Positions 43,010 through 52,332 of a stretch of DNA of 64,000 nt are shown here, in pieces; position 1 is the stretch's first letter; each line of letters starts with the position of its first letter. The notes beneath the pieces are model-generated. The model was given only the letters and a program-made list of their open reading frames with translations. It did not search any database and was not told where the DNA came from. Location of the stretch: the NCBI RefSeq assembly GCF_009664835.1, contig NZ_CP045929.1, positions 4,588,001 to 4,652,000 on the forward strand. The letters run 5' to 3'. The position numbers and the translations under genes are program-made. The DNA is from Allosaccharopolyspora coralli. Lineage in GTDB: Bacteria > Actinomycetota > Actinomycetes > Mycobacteriales > Pseudonocardiaceae.

Positions 43010-44200
43010 GTGCGCCCGCTGACGCTCACCCTCGTTCTCGCGGTGCTGGCCTTCACCGGGACCAGCACCGCTCTGCTGTTGTTCGACCCGCGCGTGAACG
43101 GAGCCGACGCGCTGCGCACCGGAGGTCTCGCAGCGGGATCCGTCGTCGCGCTGTACGCGCTGTGGCTCAACGACCGACGGCGCCGGGTCGACGAACAGCG
43201 CCAGGAGCTCGAAACCCGGCGCCAAACACTGGAAAGCGAGCGCTACACACTGGAGCAGCAGCGGCAGGCGCTGGAGGACCGACGCACGGGCAACGAGTAC
43301 GAACGCGCCGCCGACGAACGCTTCGCGCGGGCGGTCGAACTGCTCGGTCACGAGGCAGACCAGGTGCGCATCGGCGCGATCCACGGCCTCGTCGGTCTCG
43401 CGCGCAGCAATCCGGGCTACACCCAGACCGTCCTCGACGTACTGTGCTCCTACCTACGGATGCCGTTCAATCATCCGAAATGGACGACGCCGAACGACGC
43501 GGAGTCGATTCCGGCCGCCGCCACACCGGAGCAGGAGCGGGAACGCACCGTGCGTCAAACCGCCTGCAAGTCTCTGCGCACACTGTTGCCCGGCAAGGAG
43601 TTCGTGGACCCGCCGATCTATCACCTCGATCTGATCGACGCACACCTGGAACTCGTCGACTTCTCCGACCGGGTCGTCGGCCGGGTCGCCGCCTACTCCG
43701 CGACATTTCGTCACACCGTCCACTTCGAACGCACCGAGTTCCGCGGCCCGTTGGCACTGTCCGGCGCGGTGTTCCTCGACAGGCTGCGCGCCGAGGATGC
43801 CGTGTTCCTCGAGAGGGTGGCCGCGCAAGGGGTGACATTCCGCCGCGAAGTCAACTTCGACCGAGCCGAATTCCTCGACGAACTCGATCTCCGCGAGATC
43901 CACTGCGAGCATTTCGTCTCCTTCGAACGCGCCCGCATTCTCGGGTCTGTCGACCTCCGTCGAGCCTACTTCGAACGCGGAGTTCATTTGCGCGTCCGTG
44001 AACCGGTCCCGACCTTCGCGCTGTACAAGACGACGGTCACGGCGAAGGCACCGTCCACGATGCCGCACACGCTGACGATCGGCCCCTCGGAAAGCCGAGG
44101 GCTGGGCTGGCTACACAGCTCCGGCGAGCCTCCTACACTTGCCGTTCCGCCCTCACGCCCGGGTGCTCGCACCTCGGACTATCGGGACGTGCGGGAGTGA
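43010..44200 (+). CDS. membrane protein with coiled coil and pentapeptide-like repeats
   Basis: A 396-residue protein: two membrane helices (about 3-25 and 37-55), a cytoplasmic coiled coil rich in Arg, Gln and Glu (58-100), a helical domain, then degenerate pentapeptide-like repeats (about 210-325; repeated A/VxF and FDRAEF, FERARI units). Pentapeptide proteins form a right-handed beta-helix and often serve as scaffolds. The role here is unknown. The GTG start lies 22 bp after the GH25 stop, so an operon is likely. Confidence 0.75.
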   Translation: MRPLTLTLVLAVLAFTGTSTALLLFDPRVNGADALRTGGLAAGSVVALYALWLNDRRRRVDEQRQELETRRQTLESERYTLEQQRQALEDRRTGNEYERAADERFARAVELLGHEADQVRIGAIHGLVGLARSNPGYTQTVLDVLCSYLRMPFNHPKWTTPNDAESIPAAATPEQERERTVRQTACKSLRTLLPGKEFVDPPIYHLDLIDAHLELVDFSDRVVGRVAAYSATFRHTVHFERTEFRGPLALSGAVFLDRLRAEDAVFLERVAAQGVTFRREVNFDRAEFLDELDLREIHCEHFVSFERARILGSVDLRRAYFERGVHLRVREPVPTFALYKTTVTAKAPSTMPHTLTIGPSESRGLGWLHSSGEPPTLAVPPSRPGARTSDYRDVRE

Positions 44201-44431
44201 GGACTTTCGCGCCGCGATTCGTCGTTCGGCCCTGATCGGCATCATCGTCCTTGCCGTCTCTGTTCCCTTGTCGGCGCGTCGACCGCGCTGCCGCACTCGA
44301 ATCCTCGGGCAGACTCGGTTCTCCTCCGCCTCTTCCATGAAGAGGCGGCGTTCGCGATGACCGTGTTCGACGAGCCCCGGGTCTCACCGGCACCCGTTTC
44401 GAAGCAGGCACCGACCTCGCCTCGGCAGCGA

Positions 44432-44473
44432 CGTGAGCCTTTTTAGTGGCTATAGCAACCAAAAAGACTCACG
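44432..44473. terminator. repeat B hairpin, copy 3
   Basis: CGTGAGCCTTTTTAGTGGC pairs with GCAACCAAAAAGACTCACG, and flanking GGCAGCG/CGCTGCC lengthen the stem. It starts 16 bp from the purL stop, between convergent genes. The rest of the 44201-44488 gap shows nothing else. Confidence 0.78.
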
Positions 44474-44488
44474 CTGCCGAGCTGCGCC

Positions 44489-46789
44489 TCAGCCGAACAG
44501 GGCGGGCAGTGTGCCTTCCCACGCATCGCGGAGCTCGGTCAGCGGGATGTCGGCTACGTCCTGGATCTCCAGCTTCTGCGACTGATCGTCGACCACGCCG
44601 ACCTTCACGCAGGGCAGCCCACGCGCGGCACACATCTCGGTGAACCGCAGTTCCTCGCTGCGCGGCACCGCCACCAGCGCGCGGCCTGCGGATTCGGAGA
44701 ACAGCCACACGAACGGGTCGACGCCCTCCGGAAGTACGACACGCGCGCCGGTCTCGCCGATCAGCGCCGTCTCGACCAGCGCCTGCGCCAGTCCGCCCTC
44801 TGAGAGGTCGTGCGCGGCCGAGACCATGCCGTCCCGGGAACCGGCGAGCATGACGTCCGCGAGCAGCTTCTCCCGAGCCAGGTCGACCTTCGGCGGCGTG
44901 CCGCCGAGATGCCCGTGCGTGACCTTCGCCCACTCGGAGCCGCCGAGTTCTTCCGTGGTGTCCCCGAGCAGCAGTAGCGTTTCGCCCTCGTCGCCGCCGA
45001 TACCAGTAGGAATGCGGCGGGTGACGTCGTCGATGACGCCGAGCACACCGACTACCGGCGTCGGCAGGATCGGGTGGCGTCCGGTCTGGTTGTAGAAGCT
45101 GACGTTTCCGCCGGTCACCGGGATGCCGAGTTCCGCGCACCCGTCCGCGAGTCCCCGCACCGCCTGCTGGAACTGCCACATCACGCCGGGGTCCTCAGGA
45201 GAACCGAAGTTGAGGCAGTTCGTGACGGCCATCGGCGTGGCGCCGGTGACCGCGACGTTGCGGTAGGCCTCCGCGAGCGCCAGCTGGGCGCCCGCGTACG
45301 GGTCGAGCCGGGTGTAGCGGGAGTTGCAATCGGTGGAGACGGCGATGCCGCGCCCGGTCTCCTCGTCGACGCGGAGCACACCGCCGTCGGAGGGCTGGGC
45401 GAGCACGGTGTTGCCGCGCACATAGCGGTCGTACTGGTCGGTGACCCACGCCCGGGAACACAGGTTCGGAGAAGCGGCCATCCGCAGCACGGTCTCCCGC
45501 ATGTCGTCCGGAGTGGACGGCCGCTCGAGCGTGTTCGGGTTGTCCGCGGCGATGAGGTCCTGCTCGCCGGGACGCTCCACCGGCCGCTCGTACACCGGGC
45601 CCTCGTGGGCGACGGTGCCGGGCGGGACGTCGAGGACGCACTCGCCGTGCCAGTAGATCTCGAGGTTCTCGCCGTCGGTGACCTCACCGATGACGGTGGC
45701 GAGCACGTCCCACTTCTCGCAGACCTTCATGAACGCGTCCACGTCGGACGGTTTCACCACCGCGCACATGCGTTCCTGCGACTCGCTGGAAAGCACCTCG
45801 GCGGGAGTCATTCCCGTCGCCCGCAGCGGAACCCGGTCGAGGTCGACGCGCATTCCGCCGTCACCGGCCGAAGCCAGCTCGGCCGTCGCGCACGAAAGCC
45901 CGGCGCCGCCCAGGTCCTGAATGCCGACGACGAGCTCGTCGTTGTAGAGCTCCAGGCAACACTCGATGAGCAGCTTCTCGGTGAACGGGTCACCGACCTG
46001 CACGGCGGGCAGCTTCTTACGCCCGGCACCGGTCTCGTCGCCCTCGAAGGTCTCCGAGGCCAGTACGGACACGCCACCGATGCCGTCCAAGCCGGTTCGC
46101 GCCCCGAACAGGATGATCTTGTTGCCCGTCCCGGAAGCGTGTGCCAGATGCAGGTCGTCGACCTTCATCACGCCGACACACAGGGCGTTGACCAGCGGAT
46201 TGCTCGCGTAGCACTCGTCGAAGACAACCTCGCCGCCGATGTTCGGCAGACCGAGCGGGTTACCGTAACCGCCGACACCTTCGACCACACCGGGCAGCAC
46301 CCGTTTGGTGTCCGGCGCGTCGGCGGGACCGAAACGCAGCGGGTCGGCGACCGCGACCGGGCGGGCTCCCATCGCCATGATGTCGCGGACGATGCCACCG
46401 ACACCAGTCGCCGCGCCCTGGTAGGGCTCCACATAGGACGGATGGTTGTGGCTCTCGGCCTTGAACGTGACCGCCCAGCCGTCGCCGATGTCGACCACAC
46501 CGGCGTTCTCACCGATGCCGGCGAGCATCTTCGCCTTCATCTCGTCCGTCGTGGTCTCACCGAAGTACTTGAGATGCACCTTCGAGGATTTGTAGGAGCA
46601 GTGCTCGCTCCACATCACCGAGTACATCGCCAGCTCGGCGTCGGTGGGACGCCTGCCGAGGATCTCGCGGATGCGGGAGTACTCGTCGTCCTTGAGCCCG
46701 AGTTCACGGTACGGCTGCTCGGTGTCCGGCGTCGCCTTCGCGTGTTCGACCGTTTCGGCCTGCTGGGCGGGTGCGGAAATGTCGGTCAC
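44489..46789 (-). CDS. purL: phosphoribosylformylglycinamidine synthase subunit PurL
   Basis: The synthetase subunit of small-type FGAM synthase (fourth purine step). It has 766 residues with ATP-grasp-like AIRS repeats: [58 protein letters not shown] and [10 protein letters not shown]. Glutaminase PurQ and PurS are encoded immediately upstream; the purL start (GTG 46789) overlaps the purQ stop by 4 bp. The three proteins form one complex. Confidence 0.97.
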   Translation of the reverse strand: MTDISAPAQQAETVEHAKATPDTEQPYRELGLKDDEYSRIREILGRRPTDAELAMYSVMWSEHCSYKSSKVHLKYFGETTTDEMKAKMLAGIGENAGVVDIGDGWAVTFKAESHNHPSYVEPYQGAATGVGGIVRDIMAMGARPVAVADPLRFGPADAPDTKRVLPGVVEGVGGYGNPLGLPNIGGEVVFDECYASNPLVNALCVGVMKVDDLHLAHASGTGNKIILFGARTGLDGIGGVSVLASETFEGDETGAGRKKLPAVQVGDPFTEKLLIECCLELYNDELVVGIQDLGGAGLSCATAELASAGDGGMRVDLDRVPLRATGMTPAEVLSSESQERMCAVVKPSDVDAFMKVCEKWDVLATVIGEVTDGENLEIYWHGECVLDVPPGTVAHEGPVYERPVERPGEQDLIAADNPNTLERPSTPDDMRETVLRMAASPNLCSRAWVTDQYDRYVRGNTVLAQPSDGGVLRVDEETGRGIAVSTDCNSRYTRLDPYAGAQLALAEAYRNVAVTGATPMAVTNCLNFGSPEDPGVMWQFQQAVRGLADGCAELGIPVTGGNVSFYNQTGRHPILPTPVVGVLGVIDDVTRRIPTGIGGDEGETLLLLGDTTEELGGSEWAKVTHGHLGGTPPKVDLAREKLLADVMLAGSRDGMVSAAHDLSEGGLAQALVETALIGETGARVVLPEGVDPFVWLFSESAGRALVAVPRSEELRFTEMCAARGLPCVKVGVVDDQSQKLEIQDVADIPLTELRDAWEGTLPALFG

Positions 46790-47466
46790 GCTGCCACCAG
46801 TGCGTCGAGAGCGGACAGGAACATGCCGAGGCCGTCATCGGTGGGCCCCGTCAGCGGGTCGATGGCGTGTTCGGGGTGCGGCATGAGCCCGACGATGCGG
46901 CCGGTCGGGTCGCTGATGCCCGCGATGTCCCGGGCGGAGCCGTTCGGGTTGCCGTCGACGTACCGGAAGACGATCCGCTGCTCCCGTTCCAGCTCGTCGA
47001 GCACCGCGTCCGGAGCGGTGTAGCGGCCCTCGGCGTGCTTGACCGGGACGAGCAGGTTGGCGCCCTGCTCGTAGCGACCGGTCCAGATCGTCTCGGTGTT
47101 CACCGGCTGGATCCACTGGTCGCGGCACACGTAGTGCAGACCGGCGTTTCGGGTGAGCGCACCGGGCAGCAGTGCGGCCTCACACAGGATCTGGAACCCG
47201 TTACAGACTCCGAGTACCGGCAAGCCATTGGCCGCGGCGCTGACGATCTCGGTCATCACGGGGGCGAACTTCGAGATCGCGCCGCAACGCAGGTAGTCGC
47301 CGTAGGAGAAGCCGCCGGGCAGTACGACGGCGTCGACGCCCCGCAGGTCGGAGTCGGCGTGCCAGAGCGCGACCGCCTCACCGCCCGCGCGACGCACGGC
47401 CCGGCGCACGTCCACGTCGTCCTGGGTGCCGGGGAACGTCACGACACCGATCTTCGCCCCGGTCAC
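46786..47466 (-). CDS. purQ: phosphoribosylformylglycinamidine synthase glutaminase PurQ
   Basis: A 226-residue class I glutamine amidotransferase supplying ammonia to PurL. The triad is visible: the nucleophile in [12 protein letters not shown], and the His/Glu in [25 protein letters not shown] is a further signature. It overlaps purL and purS by 4 bp each. Confidence 0.97.
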   Translation of the reverse strand: MTGAKIGVVTFPGTQDDVDVRRAVRRAGGEAVALWHADSDLRGVDAVVLPGGFSYGDYLRCGAISKFAPVMTEIVSAAANGLPVLGVCNGFQILCEAALLPGALTRNAGLHYVCRDQWIQPVNTETIWTGRYEQGANLLVPVKHAEGRYTAPDAVLDELEREQRIVFRYVDGNPNGSARDIAGISDPTGRIVGLMPHPEHAIDPLTGPTDDGLGMFLSALDALVAA

Positions 47467-47702
47467 GACTCGATCCTGCGCACTGACCAGTCCTCGATCA
47501 CGGTGTTGGCGAGGAACGTCTCGGCGATCTTGTCGAGCGTCGCGTCGTCGACGTCGTCGCCGACCTCCAGCTCGAAACGCTTCCCCTGACGAACCTCGGA
47601 GACACCCTGGAAGCCGAGGCGCGGCAGCGCATTGGCCACCGCCTGCCCCTGGGGGTCGAGGATCTCCTGCTTGGGCATGACGTCGACTACGACTCGGGCC
47701 AC
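47463..47702 (-). CDS. purS: phosphoribosylformylglycinamidine synthase subunit PurS
   Basis: A 79-residue subunit bridging PurL and PurQ. GTG 47702 gives the standard start [19 protein letters not shown]; upstream in-frame codons give a non-conserved extension. Its stop overlaps the purQ start by 4 bp. It is first in purS-purQ-purL. Confidence 0.95.
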   Translation of the reverse strand: MARVVVDVMPKQEILDPQGQAVANALPRLGFQGVSEVRQGKRFELEVGDDVDDATLDKIAETFLANTVIEDWSVRRIES

Positions 47703-47990
47703 AGGTGCTGCTCCCGGTTTCCGTGCGTATCCACCGGCGCGTCCCGGCCCGGCAGATGGCCAGCAGTACGCTGCCAGCCTAACTGACCTGGGCAGACGGC
47801 CTCTGGCCAGGGCGTCCGGCTGCGACATGGCTCACTCCGGTGCTCGGTTCGGCTCGCGACGGCCCCACCCTCCGTCCCGGGGTCGTGTTTCCCCTGCGGA
47901 CACGCGGGCGCGACGCTCCGGCGGGTGACGGGTTTCGCTGGCGGCGAAGATCGGTCGCGGGAACCCGGAGCGCAGGGCATCGTGGAGAAC

Positions 47991-48458
47991 GTGAAGATCC
48001 TCGTTCTCGGCGGCACCCGGTTCGTCTCCCGCGCCGTCGCGGCGGAGGCGGTAGCGCGGGGTCACGACGTCACGTGCGCGGCGCGTGGGGAGAGCGGCGC
48101 CGTCCCCGAGGGCGCTCGACTCGTCGCGGTCGACCGGGATCGGCCGGACGGACTCGCGCCGCTGGCAGGCGAGTCCTTCGACGGGGTGGTCGACGTGGCA
48201 CGGCTCTCGCTGCGGTGGGTGCGGGAGGCGCTCGCCACACTCGGCGCACGGGTCGGGCACTGGACGTTCGTCTCCACCGGCAGCGTCTACGCCCACCCGG
48301 AGGTCCCGGGTCAGGACGTCACCGCGCCGGTGCTCTCGCCGATCACCGAGGTGACCGGCCGACAGGAGGACTACGGCGGCGTGAAGGTCGCCTCGGAGAT
48401 GCGGGTACGCGAGGCAGGTCTCTCGCCCGAGGACGAGGCCGAGCTGTTCGACGGTTGA
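47991..48458 (+). pseudogene. NAD-dependent epimerase-like gene with internal deletion
   Basis: The N-terminal part is a normal Rossmann fold (VKILVLGGTRFVSRAVAAEA, then WTFVSTGSVYA and DYGGVKVASEMRVRE), covering about 140 residues. It then joins directly to a short end (AGLSPEDEAELF) resembling the C-terminal tail of full-length relatives (about 320 residues). The middle, including the substrate-binding half, is missing in frame. The product has 155 residues and is unlikely to be catalytic. GTG 47991 has GGAG 5 bp upstream; GTG 47982 is an alternative. Confidence 0.65.
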
Positions 48459-48497
48459 TCATCGTGTGACAGTGGCGAAAACCCTGGAGGAGGCACC

Positions 48498-49133
48498 ATG
48501 CAGCTCACGCACTACGGGCATTCCTGTCTGCTGGTCGAGACCGGATCGGTCCGGCTGCTGTTCGACCCGGGGGTGTGGTCGTACGGGTTCGAAGACCTGC
48601 GGGATCTCGACGCGGTGCTCGTCACCCACCAGCACCCCGACCACGTCGACGCGGGGCGGCTCGCACCGTTGCTCACGGCGAACCCGCGGGCGCGCCTGGT
48701 CACCGACAGCGGCTCGGCGACCGCACTGGCCGATCACGGCCTCCGAGCCGCTCCGGCCACGCCCGGAGACGCGATCGACATCGACGGAACCGGCGTCTCG
48801 GTCGTCGGGGGCGACCACGCGGTGATCCACCCGGACATCCCGGGCATCCCGAACATCGGCTATCTGGTCGACCACGGCGCGCTGTATCACCCGGGGGACG
48901 CGTTGCACGTTCCCGAGCAGGCCGTCGACGTGCTCGCGCTGCCGGTCGACGCACCATGGATGAAGCTCGCCGAAGGCGTCGACTTCTACCGTGCCGTCGC
49001 GCCGCGTGCCGCGGTGCCGATCCATCAGGAACTGCTCGCGGACCCCACGTTCTACTACGAGCGCTACGAGTCACTCGGGCCGAACGTCACCTCGCTGCAC
49101 CGACCTTCGCGGGGCGAGGCCGTCACGCCGTAG
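48498..49133 (+). CDS. MBL-fold metal-dependent hydrolase
   Basis: A 211-residue metallo-beta-lactamase-fold protein of the UlaG-like/YtnP-like group. The metal-binding motif THQHPDHVD (His44, His46, Asp48, His49) is intact, with further histidines in GGDHAVIH and YHPGDALHV. These hydrolases act on varied phosphoesters or lactones; the substrate is unknown. ATG 48498 follows GGAGG. It is 39 bp after the broken epimerase gene. Confidence 0.88.
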   Translation: MQLTHYGHSCLLVETGSVRLLFDPGVWSYGFEDLRDLDAVLVTHQHPDHVDAGRLAPLLTANPRARLVTDSGSATALADHGLRAAPATPGDAIDIDGTGVSVVGGDHAVIHPDIPGIPNIGYLVDHGALYHPGDALHVPEQAVDVLALPVDAPWMKLAEGVDFYRAVAPRAAVPIHQELLADPTFYYERYESLGPNVTSLHRPSRGEAVTP

Positions 49134-49169
49134 GGCTCACTTCCCGAGGTCACCTCGCCCTTCTGCGCG

Positions 49170-49517
49170 TCACACCACCATCCGGCGGACCCACCTGCCC
49201 AGTTCGGCGCGTTCGCCCTCGGACAACGATCCAACCGGAGACTCGCCCACGAATCGATGCGTCGACACCGCACGCAGTGCTTCGGTGAGAGCCCAGCTCG
49301 CGCGGTGGAGTCCGGATGCGTCGGGGTCGATGCGCACATGGTGTGGCAGGCCGCGGTCCCGTGTCGTCAGCGGCACGATCAGCCCGAGGTTCACGGGAAA
49401 TCGGCAGTGGTCGTCGGAGCCGACCACGACGGCGGGTCGCCGACCTGCTTGCTCATTACCGACGACGGGGTCGAGGTCGATCCACCACACCTGCCACGGC
49501 GCGATCGACGGGCTCAC
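49170..49517 (-). CDS. MazF/PemK-family toxin
   Basis: A 115-residue endoribonuclease toxin. PGxRPAVV-type signature appears as QAGRRPAVVVGSD, and LGLIVPLTT and ALTEALRAVS fit MazF/PemK. These toxins cleave mRNA at short motifs. The start overlaps the antitoxin stop by 4 bp. Confidence 0.88.
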   Translation of the reverse strand: MSPSIAPWQVWWIDLDPVVGNEQAGRRPAVVVGSDDHCRFPVNLGLIVPLTTRDRGLPHHVRIDPDASGLHRASWALTEALRAVSTHRFVGESPVGSLSEGERAELGRWVRRMVV

Positions 49518-49756
49518 CGGCCCTGCTCGGTGTCAAGTCCATCAGCGACGGTGCTGTCCCATCCATCAAGATCGTGGTTGTAGTCGGCCCACGCTTGCGA
49601 GTCCTCCTGCAGCCGAGCGTAGGCGGCGTGAACTTGGTGCATCTCGTGCTCGTCGATGAGGCGTTGAAGCGCGGTGTCGTTACTGACGCCCTGCTCACGG
49701 GCAACGCCGGCGAGTCGGTCTCGCGTGCTGGGGTTGACCTTGATGGTGGTGGACAC
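49514..49756 (-). CDS. antitoxin of the MazF-type module
   Basis: An 80-residue protein with a ribbon-helix-helix-like N-terminus (STTIKVNPSTRDRLAGVARE) and an acidic C-terminal tail suited to wrapping the toxin (DLDGWDSTVADGLDTEQ). It lies directly before the toxin gene with 4-bp overlap. It is likely to autorepress at the dyad 10-27 bp upstream. Confidence 0.83.
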   Translation of the reverse strand: MSTTIKVNPSTRDRLAGVAREQGVSNDTALQRLIDEHEMHQVHAAYARLQEDSQAWADYNHDLDGWDSTVADGLDTEQGR

Positions 49757-49765
49757 AGATTCACC

Positions 49766-49783
49766 ATACCACCAGGTATACCT
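49766..49783. promoter_or_regulatory. probable toxin-antitoxin operator
   Basis: Overlapping dyads ATACC-ACCA-GGTAT (49766-49779) and AGGTATACCT (49774-49783) lie just upstream of the antitoxin start at 49756. Their position and symmetry fit binding by the antitoxin. Confidence 0.5.
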
Positions 49784-49903
49784 CCGAGTATCCCCTGAAG
49801 GTTACGCGCGGGGTGACTCGGTGGTGCGGACGACGTTGTCCACACCACCGCCCCGGCCCATCGCGAACCTCACCGAGCGACCCGCGCGTTCTCGCCACAG
49901 TGC

Positions 49904-50302
49904 TCAGTCGTCGCGGTCGTCCCGGTCGTCGTCTGCGTCATCGCGCTCGTCCCGGTCGTCCCGGTCGTCGTTCCGGTCGTCCCGGTCGTCGTTCCGGTCG
50001 TCCCAGTCGTCAGCACGGTCGTCGCGGGCATCGTCCCGGTCGTCGTGTCGGTCGTCGCGGTCGTCGTGTCGGTCGTCGCGGTCGTCGTCGCGGTCGTCAT
50101 CACGAACGTCGTCCCAGTCGTCATCCCGGTCATCCCGGTCGTCGACGGGAACCGTGGCTCCGACCGTGCCCTGCTGACCGGGCCGCTGCGGGGCGTCGTC
50201 GCCCGCGGAGGCGACACCCGCGCCGCCGACTCCGAGTGCGGCCGCCAGCACGCCCGCCATCAACCAGGTCCGCTTGTCGTTACGCAGCTTCATCGTGTTC
50301 AC
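49904..50302 (-). CDS. secreted Asp/Arg-repeat protein
   Basis: A 132-residue protein: signal peptide (about 1-33, ending GVASA), a short linker, and about 80 residues made almost wholly of Asp and Arg in DDRDD and DDRND/DDRHD units. It is a polyampholyte with no fold expected. The DNA shows matching GTCGTCCCGGTC repetition. Function is unknown; calcium or surface binding is possible. A reading artefact is unlikely given the clean signal peptide. Confidence 0.75.
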   Translation of the reverse strand: MNTMKLRNDKRTWLMAGVLAAALGVGGAGVASAGDDAPQRPGQQGTVGATVPVDDRDDRDDDWDDVRDDDRDDDRDDRHDDRDDRHDDRDDARDDRADDWDDRNDDRDDRNDDRDDRDERDDADDDRDDRDD

Positions 50303-50385
50303 CTCACGCGATCGGTTTTCCTCGCTACGTCAACCAGAGTCACGTGCGCGCGTGAGCCGACCCTGAATCTCGGGTGAAAGAGCCT

Positions 50386-51282
50386 TCATCCGGCAGTCGG
50401 AGTGGGCCAGTCGTCGATGCTGCGGCCGGTGATCCGCTCGTAGGCCTCGACGTAGCGATCCCGCGTCGCCGCGACGACCTTGTCGGGCAGCGCCGGCGGA
50501 GGCGCGTCGGACGCGCGGTCCCAGCCGGATTCCGGTGAGGTCAGCCAATCCCGCACGTACTGCTTGTCGAAGGACGCCTGCACCCGGCCTTCGGCGTACT
50601 CGTCGGCGGGCCAGTACCGCGACGAGTCCGGGGTGAGAACCTCGTCGCCGAGCACCAGGGTGCCGGCCTCGTCCACACCGAACTCGAACTTGGTGTCGGC
50701 AAGAAGCACTCCCCGGCGGCGGGCGTGCTGGGTCGCGCGCTCGTACACCCGCAGTGTGGTGTCGCGCAGTTCCTCGGCGCGCTGCCTGCCGACCGTGGCC
50801 ACTACCGCCTCGAAACTGACGTTCTCGTCGTGTTCGCCGAGCTGCGCCTTGGTCGCCGGAGTGAAGATCGGCTCCTGCAAGGCGGACGCCTCGACCAGGC
50901 CCGACTGGAGTGCCACACCGCAGACGGCTCCGGTCCGCCGATAATCGAGCAGACCGGAGCCGGTGAGGTACCCGCGCGCCACGCACTCGACCGGCAGCAT
51001 GTCCAGCCTCCGGACCAGCAGCGCCGTGCCACGCACCTCGGCGGGGATGCGCGGGTCGTCGTACGCGACGACGTGGTTCGGCACCAGGTCGGCGAGCAAC
51101 TCGAACCAGAACACGCTCATCGCCGTGAGCACCCGTGCTTTGTCCGGGATCGGAGTCGGCAACACGTGGTCGTAGGCCGAGATGCGGTCCGAGGCCACCA
51201 TGAGCAGGTGTTCGTCGTCGACGGCGTGCAAGGTGCGGACCTTGCCCGCATGGACCTGGGGGTACTCAGACAGTGCGACCAC
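50386..51282 (-). CDS. purC: SAICAR synthetase
   Basis: Joins aspartate to CAIR in purine synthesis. It has 298 residues from GTG 51282 ([16 protein letters not shown]). Motifs are [41 protein letters not shown] and [13 protein letters not shown]. It is divergent from the TenA-type gene. Family length and motifs are normal. Confidence 0.96.
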   Translation of the reverse strand: MVALSEYPQVHAGKVRTLHAVDDEHLLMVASDRISAYDHVLPTPIPDKARVLTAMSVFWFELLADLVPNHVVAYDDPRIPAEVRGTALLVRRLDMLPVECVARGYLTGSGLLDYRRTGAVCGVALQSGLVEASALQEPIFTPATKAQLGEHDENVSFEAVVATVGRQRAEELRDTTLRVYERATQHARRRGVLLADTKFEFGVDEAGTLVLGDEVLTPDSSRYWPADEYAEGRVQASFDKQYVRDWLTSPESGWDRASDAPPPALPDKVVAATRDRYVEAYERITGRSIDDWPTPTAG

Positions 51283-51379
51283 GTGGGCGATTGTTGCGCA
51301 CGACCGGTGACGACGGCCTCGCGGGCTGGTAGACCCGAAGACAGTCGGTGTCACGAGTGCGGCACGCGGTCAGGGAGGC

Positions 51380-52027
51380 ATGGTGGCGAGCTTCAGCGAC
51401 TGGATGCGGGAACGCAGCGAACCGGATTGGACCCAAGTCATCGCTCACCCGTTCACCGATTCCGTGTTCTACGGGGCCGTGCCGGACAACTTGATGCGCT
51501 CGTACCTGGTACAGGACTACCAGTTCCTCGACGCGTTCGTCGCGTTGCTGGGAGCGGCATTGGCGCGGGCGGACCAGTACGCGTCGCGGCTGCGGATCGC
51601 GGGGAGCATCGCGGTCGTCACCAGCGACGAGAACACCTACTTCCAGCGCGCTTTCGACGCACTCGACGTGCCCGATGAGGACCGCACCGAACCCGCGCTC
51701 GACCCGGCGACGGTGGCGTTTCGGGACCTGATGTTCGACACGGCCGAACGCGGTTCGTACCCGGAAGTGCTGACCGTGCTCACGGTCGCCGAGTGGACCT
51801 ACCTGGAGTGGGCCTCCCGCGCACCGCAGACCCTGCCGGAGAGTTTCGTGCACGCGGAATGGGTCTCGCTGCACAACAGTTCCGAGTTCCGCGCGTGGGT
51901 GGACTGGCTGCGCAGCGACCTCGACCGCGTCGGCGGCGAACTCGACGAGCGCGACCAGGCCCGCTGCCTGCGCCTGTTCCAACAGGCCACCCACCTGGAA
52001 CAGGAGTTCTTCGACACCCACTGGTGA
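51380..52027 (+). CDS. TenA-family thiaminase II-like protein
   Basis: A 215-residue all-helical TenA-like protein (HPFTDSVFYGAVPDNLMRSY, then LVQDYQFLDAF and ALPV-type EWTYLEWA). TenA enzymes salvage thiamin breakdown products by hydrolysing aminopyrimidines. The usual catalytic Cys is not evident, pointing to the TenA_E subgroup. It is 97 bp from divergent purC; purine and thiamin pyrimidine synthesis share AIR, which may explain the linkage. Confidence 0.8.
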   Translation: MVASFSDWMRERSEPDWTQVIAHPFTDSVFYGAVPDNLMRSYLVQDYQFLDAFVALLGAALARADQYASRLRIAGSIAVVTSDENTYFQRAFDALDVPDEDRTEPALDPATVAFRDLMFDTAERGSYPEVLTVLTVAEWTYLEWASRAPQTLPESFVHAEWVSLHNSSEFRAWVDWLRSDLDRVGGELDERDQARCLRLFQQATHLEQEFFDTHW

Positions 52028-52047
52028 CCCGCGCCCTCGCATCTTTC

Positions 52048-52100
52048 GGTGCGAACGGCACTCTCGCCCCACCACACGAGGCGAAAGTGCCGTTCGCGCC
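52048..52100. repeat. repeat C hairpin, third site
   Basis: GTGCGAACGGCACTCTCGC pairs with GGCGAAAGTGCCGTTCGC. It lies 21 bp after the TenA-type stop, so it probably terminates that gene. Confidence 0.78.
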
Positions 52101-52133
52101 TACTCGACCGGGTGAGTGGGAGAGAATGCGGCC

Positions 52134-52268
52134 GTGCTGATCATGCCGGTTTCGCAGGGTCCCTCGGTTTTCGTGCTCACGCGGGATGCCCCCGCACGGA
52201 TCGCGTGGGTACGCCGCAGAGCTCTGCCGTGGTGGCTCCCCGGTCCACAGTGGATCGAACCGGTGTGA
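52134..52268 (+). CDS. possible 44-residue protein
   Basis: A short frame with GTG start reads MLIMPVSQGPSVFVLTRD, then RIAWVRRRALPWWLPGP and WIEPV. It has fairly high third-position G/C and is preceded at a distance by GGGAG. The Trp- and Arg-rich end is unusual. It sits between two hairpins (repeat C and repeat B), like a separate transcription unit. No family recognised. Confidence 0.3.
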   Translation: MLIMPVSQGPSVFVLTRDAPARIAWVRRRALPWWLPGPQWIEPV

Positions 52269-52288
52269 CCGGAACCGACCTGAGCAGG

Positions 52289-52332
52289 GCGTGAGTCTTT
52301 TTGGTGGCTCTGGCAACCAAAAAGGCTCACGC
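52289..52332. terminator. repeat B hairpin, copy 4
   Basis: GCGTGAGTCTTTTTGGTGGC pairs with GCAACCAAAAAGGCTCACGC. The last base is shared with the purB stop codon (52332-52334), so termination would follow translation immediately. Confidence 0.78.

Noticed and set aside
44139-44360. Possible 73-residue protein overlapping the pentapeptide gene end
   Set aside because: It has one hydrophobic stretch, but overlaps the upstream gene, lacks a ribosome-binding site and has an Arg-rich non-conserved tail.
45074-47023. 649-residue frame antisense to purL and purQ
   Set aside because: Mirror of purL; contains no recognisable domain.
49904-50130. CRISPR-like appearance of the GTCGTCCCGGTC repeats
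   Set aside because: No spacers of constant length; it is coding repetition of Asp/Arg codons.
51283-51379. TPP riboswitch before the TenA-type gene
   Set aside because: No CUGAGA or other thi-box core in the 97-bp gap.
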